64,000 nucleotides of DNA from Prorocentrum cordatum (taxonomy: Eukaryota > Sar > Dinophyceae > Prorocentrales > Prorocentraceae), in contig CAUYUJ010015837.1 in NCBI GenBank assembly GCA_963575745.1, forward strand, positions 1,826,540 through 1,890,539, read 5' to 3'. Below are positions 20,801 through 31,945 of the stretch, in pieces. Numbering within the stretch: the first letter of the stretch is position 1; every line of letters starts with the position of its first letter. The notes beneath the pieces were generated by a model. That model did not search any database, had not been told where the DNA came from, and saw only the letters and a list, made by a program, of their open reading frames with translations. Position numbers and translations under genes: made by a program.

Positions 20801-22475
20801 CCCCTTCTGTCGACTGCTCCACGGACCTCCAGGGGTGCGTTTCGGCCAGCATCTCGAGGAAAGCCCGGCCGTGGCGGCGAGAAGCCTCCCAGGGCTCCAC
20901 GATCCTCCACCCTGGCCACTGACTGGCTCGGGTGTGGAGTACCGGGGCTCTTTCGTAGCGATTGGAGTCTGTAGCATTTTGCCCCCTGCAGTCGAAGCTG
21001 ACTCGTAGGTCGACCCGGCCGAACCAAGGGTGCACTTGTGACCCGCGTTTCGCGACACATACCTCCTGCGTTCCTGTGGCAGCGTGGCCCTTGGAAAGGT
21101 CTTGTGCCCTCTCGCGTGTCCTCTCCAATCAGCCTCGACTGTAGCCTTCCACAAGGACCGAAGATGCGATCCTCGGGGGTCGGGGCCGGAACATGGCTCG
21201 ACTTCAGCCTCGAGGCAGGTCGGCAAAAAGCACATCGCGCCCACGTCTTTCTGCGATAATGTTGCGTGCGTTGTGCACGGTTCGGAGACGAGTTCTAGTT
21301 CGCCATGGCCGAACGAGATGGTTGTGGCGCCCCGTCGGGTCCGCCATGGATTGGCAGCCCAGGAGGCGGGAGGAGAAGTTTCGTTGTGTTCTCAGCCCCT
21401 CTCATCCTCGAAAAGTCGCCCTGAAGACGCAGGAGCCCCGACGGGGCCAAGCTGCTCCTCCTTCCTGCTTGCTGTTGCTCCGCGGGCCCCCCCTTCTCAG
21501 GAGGAAAGGGCCATAGCTGAAATCCAGCTGCCGCACACTCTCCAGTCGCCCTGCTCCCTTAAGCCTGGCAAGGCTCCCTCCTCCTCCCCCTCCTCCTCCT
21601 CCTCCTCCTCCTCCTCCTCCGCGTCCTCCTCCGCGTCATCCTCGTCCTCCCGCTGCCCGTCTTATCTCGCTGAAGCTTGTGATCGACGATCTAGTCAAGG
21701 CAAGGGTCGTTCGGCCCCCCCCCCCCCGCGCGCAAGAAGAGCCTGTCTCGTCGTATTCCGCAGCCACGTGGCTTTTGCGCGCGGTTGTCCCAACCTCCCT
21801 CGCCCTGTGACATCCTGCACCCCCTCCATCGCTGGGTCCCGACATGTTTCCACCACCAGAGGTTTGGGCCCTTTCGGGCACAAAAGGGGGGGAGGCCCTC
21901 AGGACCCGAAAAGTGAGCGACGTAGAAAAACGGGTCGTCTTCACCGGCATTGGCGCGTAAGCTGCCCGCGAGAGATCGCGCGTGAGTTCCTTCGTCTCCA
22001 ACGTAGTGTGCCGCGCTGGCGGCCCGCGTAAGCCACCACGTAAGGTCGCTATGTCGTCTCGCGTAAGACCCGCTTGCATTCGTCGCTCAAGAGCACTTTT
22101 CTTCCCCCCCCCCATTGAGCGACGCCCACGAGGTTTGGAGGGGCTCCAGGCCCACCATGCTGCGCCGACGGGCGACCGTTGACCAAGGCAGGGGCATTGG
22201 GGCCGGGCTGGGCCCGCCGTCATCGGCAGGGCCTGGAAGTCATCAGTACTGAGTTGCCTCGGCACACACGTGTTGATACGCAACACGAACTGTACTCAAA
22301 ACAGCCGCGCCGATACGTCGTGTGTTTGCTCAACGTGTTGGCTCACGTGTTGGCGAACCGATCGCGTCGGACCTACGTTTTCAGGTGCTGCGTACCAGGG
22401 CAGCTAAGCATCAGTGCGTTCGGCACGCTTGCACCACTATGATGATGTATTGGAGAGGCCTTACAGTGCCGCCGA
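20801..22475. other. No gene recognised; second TCC tract and GCGTAAG cluster
   Basis: A TCC tract lies at 21576-21640. The heptamer GCGTAAG or a one-base variant occurs five times between 21953 and 22070. A 315-codon frame at 21084-22031 is built around the TCC tract and resembles nothing known. Confidence 0.5.
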
Positions 22476-22487
22476 GCCGACCCTTGA

Positions 22488-22518
<31 letters not shown>

Positions 22519-22520
22519 TG
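22488..22520 (+). repeat. ACG trinucleotide microsatellite
   Basis: Eleven ACG/GAC units preceded by CCGACCCTTGA. The same lead sequence precedes the GAC tract at 27609. Confidence 0.9.
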
Positions 22521-22544
22521 CTGACGTGGGTCAAAGTCCTCAGG

Positions 22545-22775
22545 GATGCTTCTTGGGGTCTCTTCGGAGCGCTCTCGGGGGCCTCTGGGGGGAATTGGGG
22601 GGCCTCTTGGGAGCCCCTTGGGAGCCTGTTGGGAGGCTCCTGGGGGCCTCTTGGGGCTTCCTGGGAGCCTCTCGGGGGTCCGTTGGGAGCCTCTTGGGGG
22701 CTTCGTGGCGCTTCTCGGGAGCCTCGCAGGCCGAGGGCTCGAAATGTCCGTTCGGGTCCCCCGTGGCTTAGTTTC
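22545..22775 (-). repeat. Degenerate 10-11-bp satellite module, CTTGG orientation
   Basis: Starts ATGCTTCTTGGGGTCTCTTC and ends GGCCGAGGGCTCGAAATGTC. Both ends recur at 40917-41085, so the module has fixed borders. The inside is GGGAGCCTCTTGGGGGCCTC-like units. Confidence 0.7.
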
Positions 22776-22884
22776 ATACCGGTGTTTGGGTATCTCTGGT
22801 ATACGCGATCACCGGCCCCGGGGCCCCAGGGCCTCCCCCATACCCGGAGAGCCCAGGTCACCTCAAGGCCCCCTCCCCGCCCAG

Positions 22885-23205
22885 AGCTTCCCCGGAGCTT
22901 CTCCCTCGCACGGTTCGGAGAGCCCCGAAGACGGTCCGATTGCCCACTTGGGTGTCCCAAGACGGTTCTGGCACGACTCCACGGAGCCCAAGGCTCCAAT
23001 CGGCCCAAGTGTCCCGAATGACCCCAACGCAGCTTCAAAAGAGGTCACAGAAAGTCTCCAAGCCGACCCCGAGACGGGTCCGAAAAAAACAGAAAAAACA
23101 ACTCGAGCGAGAGTCTATACATGTCGGCGAGATGTGGCTCCCAGATGGCCTCGGAGGGGCCAAACTGAACCCAAGCGGCCCCAATAATGTCCCAAGTCAA
23201 CCTAG
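22885..23205 (+). repeat. Degenerate 10-11-bp satellite patch, CCAAG orientation
   Basis: Units such as GTCCCAAGACGG and CGGCCCAAGTGTCC with longer, more diverged spacing, ending near 23205. Confidence 0.5.
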
Positions 23206-23685
23206 GATTGCGCGGGATAGCAGCAGGACGACGAAGAGCGGCAGGGGGAGGAAGAGGCGGCGGCCATCATCGGGCGTGCATGTGTGCACTCGACTAGCTG
23301 CGTTGAGCTCTTCCTCCTGACCCGCCAGAGGCACGCCGAAAGAGGAGGTGCTGCGCATCTGGCCCGAAGACGGCGGACGGGGGCATGGGGGGCCGTGCGC
23401 GCGCAGCCCGCGCGCTCGATGGGGAGCGTGGCCGCGCTCCTCCCTCCTGGGCGAGGGGGCGCAAAGGATCACGAAGGAGACGGGTCTCGATGCTTCAGTT
23501 GTCTGACTCCTCGGGGCCTCTTCCTGGGCGACTGTGTTCAACGACATTCCCACGTTTGACCTTTGTGTTGCTTTGTTTGTTTTGTTTGTGCTGGTTCGCT
23601 CTCGTCTTGCGTTGTTCTTGTCTTGCGTCGGTTTGCTGTTCGCTTTGTTCTGCTTTATTTGCTTCATGTGTTGTGCTTGGCTTGT
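23206..23685. other. No gene recognised
   Basis: GC-rich sequence to 23480, then T/G-rich sequence (TTTGTTTTGTTTG) to 23690. No protein similarity is seen. Confidence 0.5.
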
Positions 23686-23689
23686 TTGC

Positions 23690-24450
23690 CCCGCCTACAA
23701 GAGGAATGCCGCTGCAAACCCGTGCAACAGTTTTTCATGTGTAGTCCAACATAGAGACAAGTAGTACATCGTTTACAAAAAAGAAGCCGAGTGCAAAGCC
23801 GCCAAAAGTCGTTTTGAAATCCGCACAATGGGAATCAAAGTGCAAATCGCCTACAAAAGGAATCCGAGTGTAAAGCCGCACGGCAATATGCTTTATGTAA
23901 CCCACACAATAGGGATCAAATTGTTAATCGCCTACAAGTGGATTCCCTTTGGAGGAGAGTCCCCCCGCCACCAACAAAATGAAAACGGTGGGGGAGTTCA
24001 TGGTATGTGTTTGTCGTTCTTATTCTCCCATCCTCCCAAGCTTGTTCCAGCTTCCCTTCACAGGGAATCCTTTGTAGACGATCTACGATGTGTGCCTGTT
24101 GCTTGGGTTACACATGGATTTTTTCTTGCGCGGCAATACAACCAGATTCCTTATGTAGGCGATGTGTGAACTGAGTATTAGCTTGCGGGTTACATTTCAA
24201 ATCAAACAACAACAAAAACTTGCGTATGGCGTTACACCAGGATTCTTGTATATGCGATTTACAGTGTGATTGTTATTATACGGATTTGAATCCAGCCGTA
24301 AGGATTTACCATAGAAGTTATGTGCAGGCGGTCTACAAATGTATTGCTTGTGTGGATTGCAAATCGAGTTCCTACGTCTGGCTTTACAATCGGCTCCCTT
24401 TTGCGGGCGATGTACGAATTCATTCCTAGTGTAAGGGTTGCGCAGAAACA
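23690..24450. repeat. Head-to-head array of a degenerate ~80-bp repeat
   Basis: In the left half, CGCCTACAAAAGGAAT-like blocks followed by GTGTAAAGCCG recur at about 23690, 23770, 23848 and 23930. In the right half the reverse complement recurs (ATTCCTTATGTAGGCG at 24146, TCCCTTTTGCGGGCGATG at 24393, and weaker copies at 24063, 24236 and 24310). The change of direction is near 23960-24050. Confidence 0.7.
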
Positions 24451-26600
24451 AAAACGCTTGGGCAACTTCATAAGAGGGCCCCTTCAATTAGAACTTACAT
24501 ATATTTCGAGTGTGCGAAATACACATCAAGCGTTGTTGTGCGATGTGCCTTGCGCTTTTTTTGCTGACCTACACAAGCTGATTCACATCGCGTGGATGGC
24601 AAAGGTCAGCAGGCATATCTGCACTTAGATATACAGAGAGGCGAGTGCTTTGAAGATTATATACATATATACAGTTTCAAACATACAGACGTAGAGGTGT
24701 TTGCGTATGTACAAAAACATGTAGGGACCGATAGAAAACACTGGGGTGGACAGGTATACAGATAGACAGACGAACGGTTGGAGGCGTATATTTCGAATCG
24801 TGCGCGCAGACAAGATTTGTGTGTATGTTGAGGGGTGCATGTTTATTTGTAGAGGTGTATGTGTGATATGTTTCGCTGAATCGATACATCACGTTTCGTG
24901 TATACATATACATGCAGCTTTACGAACGGGGGGAGATACGCTCTTATCTGTATATCTGCACACGTACATGAGCATATTTATATATACACGTACACACTAC
25001 AGATAGATGAATGTACAGTTTTATAGACCCAATCATAAAACGCTACATACGTATATGGACCAATGAGTAGACAGCTTGGTAGATACATGGACGCACTGAT
25101 AGCCAGATGGATGGATGGATCGGTATATGGGCATATGGATAGGTGTATACGTACGAGTGGTGATTAATGTAGATGGACGGATCGTGAGAGACAAACACTT
25201 GTGCATGTGTAAAGGGAACTAGGTGCATGGATTGCGAATTGACTAGCGAAACAAAAGTGCTTGGTGGTACGTGGCCGTTCATGCATAGATGGCTGGATTA
25301 ACATCTACAGATATGTGTATACATAGTTGGAACGATAGCTGGCGATATGACTTGATGCACGACATAAAGACATGTACGTGTGTATATATATAGGGTCCAT
25401 AAGTTTATAGACAGCTACAGATTTAAATACACGTTATATATATATATATCGTAGTACATGAATACCAGCAGACCAGTCGATCGATATGATGTTCAATCAT
25501 ATGCACATATGGATACGGATATACAGAGAGGAAACAGTAAAAATAAACACATGACCCTACCATTGCCCCCTCTGGCTCGTGCGTACGCGCGTGCGCGTGC
25601 TTAAATGTATACACAGAACAACCGCGGTCCCCACCCTTTTCCCCAATCCATGGTGGGCGTACAGAGTGCGGGAGGGCAGCCGCTATCTGCTCCCGGAAAA
25701 GAACAGACGAAGACAGCACTCCCCTCTCCGATATCCTCTTCTGCGTTGACCGAGGAGGGCGCGAGGTGTAACTGTGAGGGGTAACGACTGCTCACTCTCA
25801 CTGCCCACTCTGTGTTGCGTGGAGGGCGTGGGAGAGAGAAGAGAGAGAGAGACAGAGAGAGTAAAGGATAGCAACCACAACCCTCACCACTTCACCCATC
25901 CTCCTTGCGCATGCAGGGTACGAGAGAGAGAGGGAGAAAGAAATTGCTACCCCCTTCCCGCTTGGTGGAGAGGTTGTAGTGACGAGGGGGAGCACGCAGA
26001 ATCATGAATTACCCAGACAAGAAACTGAGATCTAAATACATCATGAGCGATAGAGCGGCGAGAGAATGACACAGAGAAAGATGATAAAGGGAGGGAGAGA
26101 GAGAGAGAGAGAGAGAGAATGAGATTATCGATTTGCATCGGCACCGGCATCATCACCATCGCCATCGGCATCACCATTGTCATAGTCATTATTGGTTTGA
26201 TCAAGTTGGCATCGCCAGCACGATGAAGTATAAGATGTCACAAGCTGGAAAATTAATAATATAAAACAGAAAGATAGCGCGGGAACGTCGAAAAAGACAG
26301 TCGGCCCTTCCCGGGCCCCAGGTGCGTCAGAGAACGATTCGGGATAAAAATCCGAATTTGGAAAAAGCTCTGGGGTCCAGGACACATTCACCTCAGAATT
26401 TCTTTCGCTCATGCCGATCATGCTTTTTGTTCCTCGGCTTCCTCATCCTGCCGAAAAGGAGCAGGCCTGCATCCTCCGCCACCATCAGAACCCGCTGAGA
26501 GGCCCACAGGAGATCACAGCTGCTTGGTGGTCTTCCCGCAGGGCCCAATGAGGAAGGACGAGGGAGGAGGGGGGCCACCCGGCTGCGAGGATTGGCGGTC
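24451..26600. other. AT-richer gene-poor region with short microsatellites
   Basis: ATAC/TATA-rich from 24600 to 25520, GA tracts near 25829-25860, 25921-25940 and 26090-26118. Composition differs clearly from the GC-rich surroundings. No protein-like frame is seen. Confidence 0.6.
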
Positions 26601-26637
26601 GTATTCTTCGCCGCGAGGGCTCAAGGGGAGAGGCAGA

Positions 26638-26800
26638 AGAGGAACAGGAGGAGGAGGAGGAAGACGAGGAGAAGGGGCGAGGAGGAGGAGAGGGAGGAGG
26701 AGGAGGAGGAGGAGGAGGAGGAGGAGGAGGAGGACGACGACGACGACACCGACGAAGAGGAGGGGCAGGAGGAGGAGGAGGAGGAGGAGGAGCCCTGGCC
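26638..26800 (+). repeat. GGA/GAG microsatellite with an ACG interruption
   Basis: About 160 bp of GGA units, interrupted by GACGACGACGAC at 26733-26747. Confidence 0.93.
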
Positions 26801-26987
26801 CCTTTCTCTCCCTCCTCTCCCGCCTCCGCTCCTTCCCTCCTCCCTGCTCTCCTCCCTGGGTGGCGGATCCCCGCCCCCCTCTCGGAGGTCCGGCGCCGTG
26901 AGTGGGGCGGGCCGCCAGCGCGTGTTGCGTGCTGCCGCCCCGTGCCCATGCCTGGCGTGCTCGCTCCGAGGCATTTTCCCGGTCGGG

Positions 26988-27067
26988 GTCGGTTCGCGGA
27001 GGGCACCCTGCGCAATATCTTTGTGTGTGTTGGATCTTACCGTGCGTCCTATGGGAGGGTGCCCTTG
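26988..27067 (+). repeat. Dispersed ~76-bp repeat, copy 2
   Basis: Begins GTCGGTTCGCGGAGGGCACC, holds TTGGATCTTA and GTGCGTCCT, and ends AGGGTGCCCTTG. It corresponds along its length to 20375-20450. Confidence 0.6.
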
Positions 27068-27404
27068 AATGTTCTTCCATTCGGCCGGCGGAGGGCCTCA
27101 GATTCTGGAAGGACGTTCTTCTGTCCAAGGTCCGGCCGTGGGTCACCGAGCGCGTTCCACTCTTCGCAGGGTGCCTACTGTACTCTCGGCGACGAGCGAG
27201 GGGGGGGAGTGAGAAGGAAAAGGCCTCCCCAGAAGGCTCGGAAGTTTCCCGGCCTTCTGAAAAGTCTTCTGAACCTTCCCCGAAGACACAAAGAATCTTT
27301 CAGAAGACGCGACGGCTTCTGAGAAGTTCCGCCGCCTTCTGAGAAGGCCCTCTCCTTCTCACTTCCCCCCTCGCTTGCCACCGATGCTCGCAAGCGGCCG
27401 AAAC
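27068..27404. other. No gene recognised
   Basis: The part at 27225-27365 repeats CTTCTGARAAG-like blocks on both strands (GAAGGCTCGGAAG, CTTCTGAAAAGTCTTCTGAA). It is an imperfect short-period repeat without a clear unit. Confidence 0.45.
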
Positions 27405-27450
27405 ACACACACACACACACACTCACACACTCACACACACACACACACTT
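27405..27450. repeat. CA microsatellite
   Basis: About 45 bp of CA with two TCA interruptions. Confidence 0.9.
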
Positions 27451-27607
27451 GTTTGACCCGATGCAATGGATCGTGGACCCCCCGCGGCGGCTCCAGGCCA
27501 TTTGCGAGCAGTTGCAGTGCGAGTATTGGAACGCGCTTGCCAAGGATCGGAGGGCCCCCGGACCTCTGGCGGATTGCGAAGGCCTTGCAGCCAGCGCCGC
27601 CGACCCT

Positions 27608-27608
<1 letters not shown>

Positions 27609-27651
<43 letters not shown>
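27609..27651 (+). repeat. GAC trinucleotide microsatellite
   Basis: Fourteen GAC units preceded by GCCGCCGACCCTT, as at 22488. Confidence 0.93.
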
Positions 27652-27967
27652 TCGTGAGCGGGTCCGCCAAGGGCGGGCCGCGTGTATCCCCCGCGGGTTG
27701 GCCTCCGCCCCTCCCCCTGCGTGGCCCCCGCGGGGCTCCGGCGCGCGAGGCGCCCGGCCCCTCCTGGGGGCCTCGGCTCTCCACCTCTGCCGCGCGGCGG
27801 TGCAGGGCCCCTGCGCCGTGGGAGCCGCCTCGCGGTCCCTCGTCCCCGGGGCACCGCCCTGGGCCTTACAGTGGTGAGGGGCGCGCGCGGCGCCAGCACC
27901 CGCGGCGCCCAGACACGCGCATCCGAATCAGTCTCCCTTTCTTGTGTATATATATACAAATTATATA

Positions 27968-27968
<1 letters not shown>

Positions 27969-28026
<58 letters not shown>

Positions 28027-28090
28027 ATGTATGTATGTATGTATGTATGTATGTATGTATGTGTATATATTCATGTATGTATGTATGCAT
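27969..28090 (+). repeat. CTGT then ATGT tetranucleotide microsatellite
   Basis: About 14 CTGT units (27969-28024) change directly into about 10 TATG units (28025-28062) with a short tail. The change is a single base in the unit. Confidence 0.95.
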
Positions 28091-28149
28091 ACATACACCG
28101 ATACATATACATGTGTATATACATCCATTTCATATATTTGTATTGATCC

Positions 28150-28167
28150 GGGGGGGGGGGGGGGGGG
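28150..28167 (+). repeat. G18 homopolymer
   Basis: Eighteen G in a row followed by a C-rich segment (ACCCCCCACCCCCG). The two could pair. Homopolymer length in an assembly is uncertain. Confidence 0.85.
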
Positions 28168-28199
28168 CGGACCCCCCACCCCCGTAACGGGATCCCCGG

Positions 28200-28735
28200 C
28201 GTCCAGGGCTCCTGGACGCCCCCTCAGAGGGTCCCGCGAGATTTCTGGGCCTCGGGAAGCCCCTGCCAAGCCGTGTAAATGGGTCGGCGGCGGTCCCAAG
28301 AGACCCCTAAGACGGTCCAAGATGGCCTCCAGCGGCCCTGGACCCCGCCAGACGCCCGAAGACTGCCCAAATATCACCTCCAAGAGGTTTTCGAAACGCA
28401 AGGGAAAAGTTTATGTTCCATCGATTTGTTGTATGACCTATGGCTATTCAGTAATTAGGTTTTCCGGGCGTCCCAGAGAGGCACCGAAAACCGTTCCAAG
28501 ACGACCAAAAAGTTGACACAGTCTAAGAGAGCCCTCAGACGGTCCAAGAGGGCAAAACATTGCCCATAGAGGGCGCCTTGACGGCCCAAAATTGCCCCAA
28601 GATGTCCTCCAGAAGCATTCAAGCCGTGACCCGAGACCACAGTTCGCAGCATGGTGGCCCGAGGAGCCCCCCAGAGGCCGCCAAAAGGCGCCATGGGCGT
28701 CCTCAGAGGCGCCCAAGGAACCTCTAAAAAGCTTT
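28200..28735 (+). repeat. Degenerate 10-11-bp satellite block, CCAAG orientation
   Basis: CCCAAGACGGCCC-like units with an AT-richer spacer at about 28395-28460 (TTCGAAACGCAAGGGAAAAG) that corresponds to the spacers of the large block in reverse. Confidence 0.75.
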
Positions 28736-29028
28736 CGCGAGGTCCTCCAGAAGCTCGCCTCGGAGGAGCCTCCGCGAACAAATTTGAGGAGGACGGGAAA
28801 GGGTTCGCGGGGCAGTTAAGGCCAGAACGAGGAGGAGGAAGAGGAAGATGTTGAGGACACCTGAGGGAAGGAGAAGGAACAACCATATGATAACGGTGAT
28901 GGCGAAACTTGCAACCAAAAGCGATCGTTGTTTTGATTGATCGACCTCTTTTTCTCTCACGATGCCTGCATGTAAGGCGTGCATGACCACGGTGCATGGC
29001 CTCAAGTGTCAATGCAGTCTTGTGTGTA

Positions 29029-29207
29029 TGTGTATGTATGTTTGAATGCATGCATGTATGTACTTACGTACGTACTTACGCACGCACGCACGCACGCACG
29101 CACGCACGTACGTATGTATGTATGTATGTATGCATGCATGCATGTATGTATGTATGTATGTATGTATGTTCGTATGTCTGTATGTATGTCTGTATGTATG
29201 TGTTAGA
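29029..29207 (+). repeat. ATGT/CGCA tetranucleotide microsatellite
   Basis: TATG units, then a CGCA run at 29080-29108, then TATG and TATGTCTG units again. Confidence 0.93.
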
Positions 29208-29496
29208 TGTGTAGGTGTATGTGTCTGTCGCTCTCGCCGTAATTGCATATGCTTCTATGTGCACATACACATATGCACATATATATATGTATATATGTGT
29301 GTGGCTGCACCTCCATCTATACACACTTATACATATTACATATACAGATGTGTTATTAAATGTATGTTTGTGTTTAAATGTGTGTGCATGTATATATTTG
29401 GACGCGTATACGAAGACATGGGTGTACCTGTACATGTGGATGCCTATTTTATTAAAATGTATGCATATAGGTATGCATATATATGCATATATGTAT

Positions 29497-29578
29497 ATAC
29501 ATACATACATACATACATACATACATACATACATACATACATACATACATACATACATACATACATACATACATACAT
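29497..29578 (+). repeat. ACAT tetranucleotide microsatellite
   Basis: About 20 perfect ACAT units, the reverse complement of the TATG motif at 28025 and 29030. Confidence 0.95.
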
Positions 29579-29639
29579 GCCCGTGCATGAGGCCCGGGCG
29601 CCCGGGGCCCGAGCCACGGGGGTCATGGGAGGACCGGGG

Positions 29640-30815
29640 TTTCCCAGACCGCTCCCAGAGCACCCCGGAGGGGCCGTGGAGCCCCCTGACTGCCCCAGAG
29701 ATCTCCCAGACTCTCCCAGAAGCCCCCAGGGGGGCGTCGACAAGCCCCTCCAAGACAGCCCAGATAGTCCTAACGTGGCCCCGGATGGGTTCCAGACCGG
29801 AAATACACAGAGGCCTCTCAGAGGCCTCAAGAGACCTCCGAGGGGCGTCCCGAGAGAGCCCGAAGAGGCCCAAATCCTTGATTTTCATTGATTTGTTCTA
29901 TGTTTTTCGGTGTCTTGCGTTTTCGACCTTCCGACGTTCCACGACAGCCGACGACGCCCCCAAGACCGCCCCAAGACCGCCGAGAAGGCCCACAATGGAG
30001 CCCCAAGACTGCCCCAGGGAGCCCGCAAATTTCCTGGGCCGAGCCTCAGACGGCCCAAGAGGGCCCTAGGACAGGCCCAAGCTGGGCGCCAGAGCGGGAG
30101 CGCGGGGCCCCAAGGCGCTCCAAGACGGCCCTGACGGTCCCAACGTGGCCCCAGATGGGCCCAACACGGCCAATACGCAGCCCAAGAGCCCTCCAAGAGG
30201 CCCCAGGAGAGCTCCGAGAGAGCCCGAAGAGGCCCATATCCTTGATTGCCGGTTTTTGTTTGAATGTTTATCGCTGTCTCGCGTTCTCGAGCTTCCAACG
30301 CTCGAACACGGCCGAAGACGCCCCCAAGATCGCCCCGAGACCGCCGAAGAGGCACCCAAAAGAGCCCCAAGACGGCCCAGGAGAGCCTGAAGACTGCCCA
30401 AGAGCAGCCCAAGATTGCCCAAGAGAGCCCCAGGACAGGCCCAAGCTGGGCCACAGAGCGGCAGCGGGAGGCCCAAGAGGCCAAGAGGAATCCAAGACGG
30501 CTCCAGAGAGCTCCGAGAGACGCCCCCAGAGAGCCAAAAGAGGCCCACATCATTGATACGCATTGGTTTGTTTGATGTTTCCGCTTTCTCGCGTTCTCGA
30601 GCTTCCAATACTCGAAGACGGCCGCAGACGCCCCCAAGACCGCCCCGAGACCGCCGAAGAGGCACCCAAAAGAGCCCCAAGACGACCCCAAGCAACCCGA
30701 AAATAATCCAGGAGGAGCCCCAGACGGCCCAAGAGAGCCCCAGGACAGGCCCAAGCTGGGCCACAGAGCGGGAGCGGGAGGCCCCAGAGCGCTCCAAGAC
30801 GGCCCAGATGACGCG
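29640..30815 (+). repeat. Degenerate 10-11-bp satellite block with higher-order units, CCAAG orientation
   Basis: Units of the type GCCCCAAGACGGCCC fill this block. AT-richer spacers start at about 29878, 30237 and 30548, with GATTG...TTGTTT...TCGCGTTCTCGAGC in common. This gives higher-order units of about 359 and 311 bp. Arg/Pro-rich open frames in the block are by-products. Confidence 0.85.
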
Positions 30816-31139
30816 GGCCTCCCCCCTCCGTCCCTCCTTCCCTCCCGCCCCCTCCCCTTGCCTCCATTCCCTCTTCTCTCCTCGTCCTCCCCTCACCCCT
30901 CAGCTTTTGTGCTCCTCCCTCATCTCCTGGGACGGCCCCGCCAGAGCACCCTATCATTTCACACGTTGCGTTCCCCCTCCCACCCTTCAAGGGCGGGCCC
31001 GGCAGAGCGAGAGCCTTCTGACTCTGCGTTTCTTTGCGTCGATGGCATGGGCTCGAGAACGCTGGAAATCGTCGTCGTGACCACACTGGGGCTTACAGCG
31101 GCACCCGTGCCTCACTTGCGACTAGAACCTCAGCGCGCG

Positions 31140-31345
31140 CGTAGCGCACGCGTGGTTCTAGTATGTGTATGTATATATACACATATATGTGCATGCATAC
31201 ATCGGCATATCTATGTGACTATATATATATATATAGCATTGCGCCTGCATGCGAAACTTGACAGGCGAAGGTACATGGCGCGAAGTGCCATTGCAGTCTT
31301 GCGTATCGGGTTGAATACATCGGACATGCGCTTTGTGGGTTTGCA
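31140..31345. other. TA-rich stretch between satellite blocks
   Basis: TATATACAC-like sequence at 31160-31235 followed by unique sequence. No gene is seen. Confidence 0.5.
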
Positions 31346-31945
31346 GGGCCCCCCGTCCTCGTGTCGCCGGAGAGCCCCCAAGCGGCTCCAGCGCGTGCCA
31401 ACGGAGCCCCAAAACGGCCCGAGGGGGGCCCCGAGCCTGCCCAAGACGAACCCAAGATGTCCCCAAGAGGGCCCCAGGTACGGCCCAAGATTGTCCAAGA
31501 TGCTTTCAAGACTGCCCAGAGTACCTCAGAGACGCCTCCGGTGGGCCCCACGCAGTCCTCAAGAAGGCCACGAGGCCAAAGTCATGAACCTCCTTTTAGG
31601 TTGTGCATGGATTTCGAACTACTCGTGCTTTCGAGCCTCAGGGTCCCCGGACGGCCCAACATGCCTCCAAGATCGCACCGACACGGCCCCAGAGGCCCCC
31701 AACATGGCTTAATAACACCCAAAGGGGCCCCCAAGACAACCCACATCGGCCCAAGATGGCCCAAGACGGCCCATGAGGTTATAAATACTGCCCCAGAAGC
31801 CCCCAAAGGGATCCAAAGAGACCCGAATACGGTTCCAGAGGGCTTCGAGTCTGCACAACAAGGCCCAAGGACGGCCCAAAATGCTTCCAAGACGCCCCCA
31901 AAAGCCCCCAAGACACTCCTGGACGGCCCCAGGAGGACCTCCAGG
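31345..31945 (+). repeat. Degenerate 10-11-bp satellite block, CCAAG orientation
   Basis: Same family. One spacer lies near 31580-31625, and the block ends in CTCCAGGAGGGCATCAAG. Confidence 0.75.
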
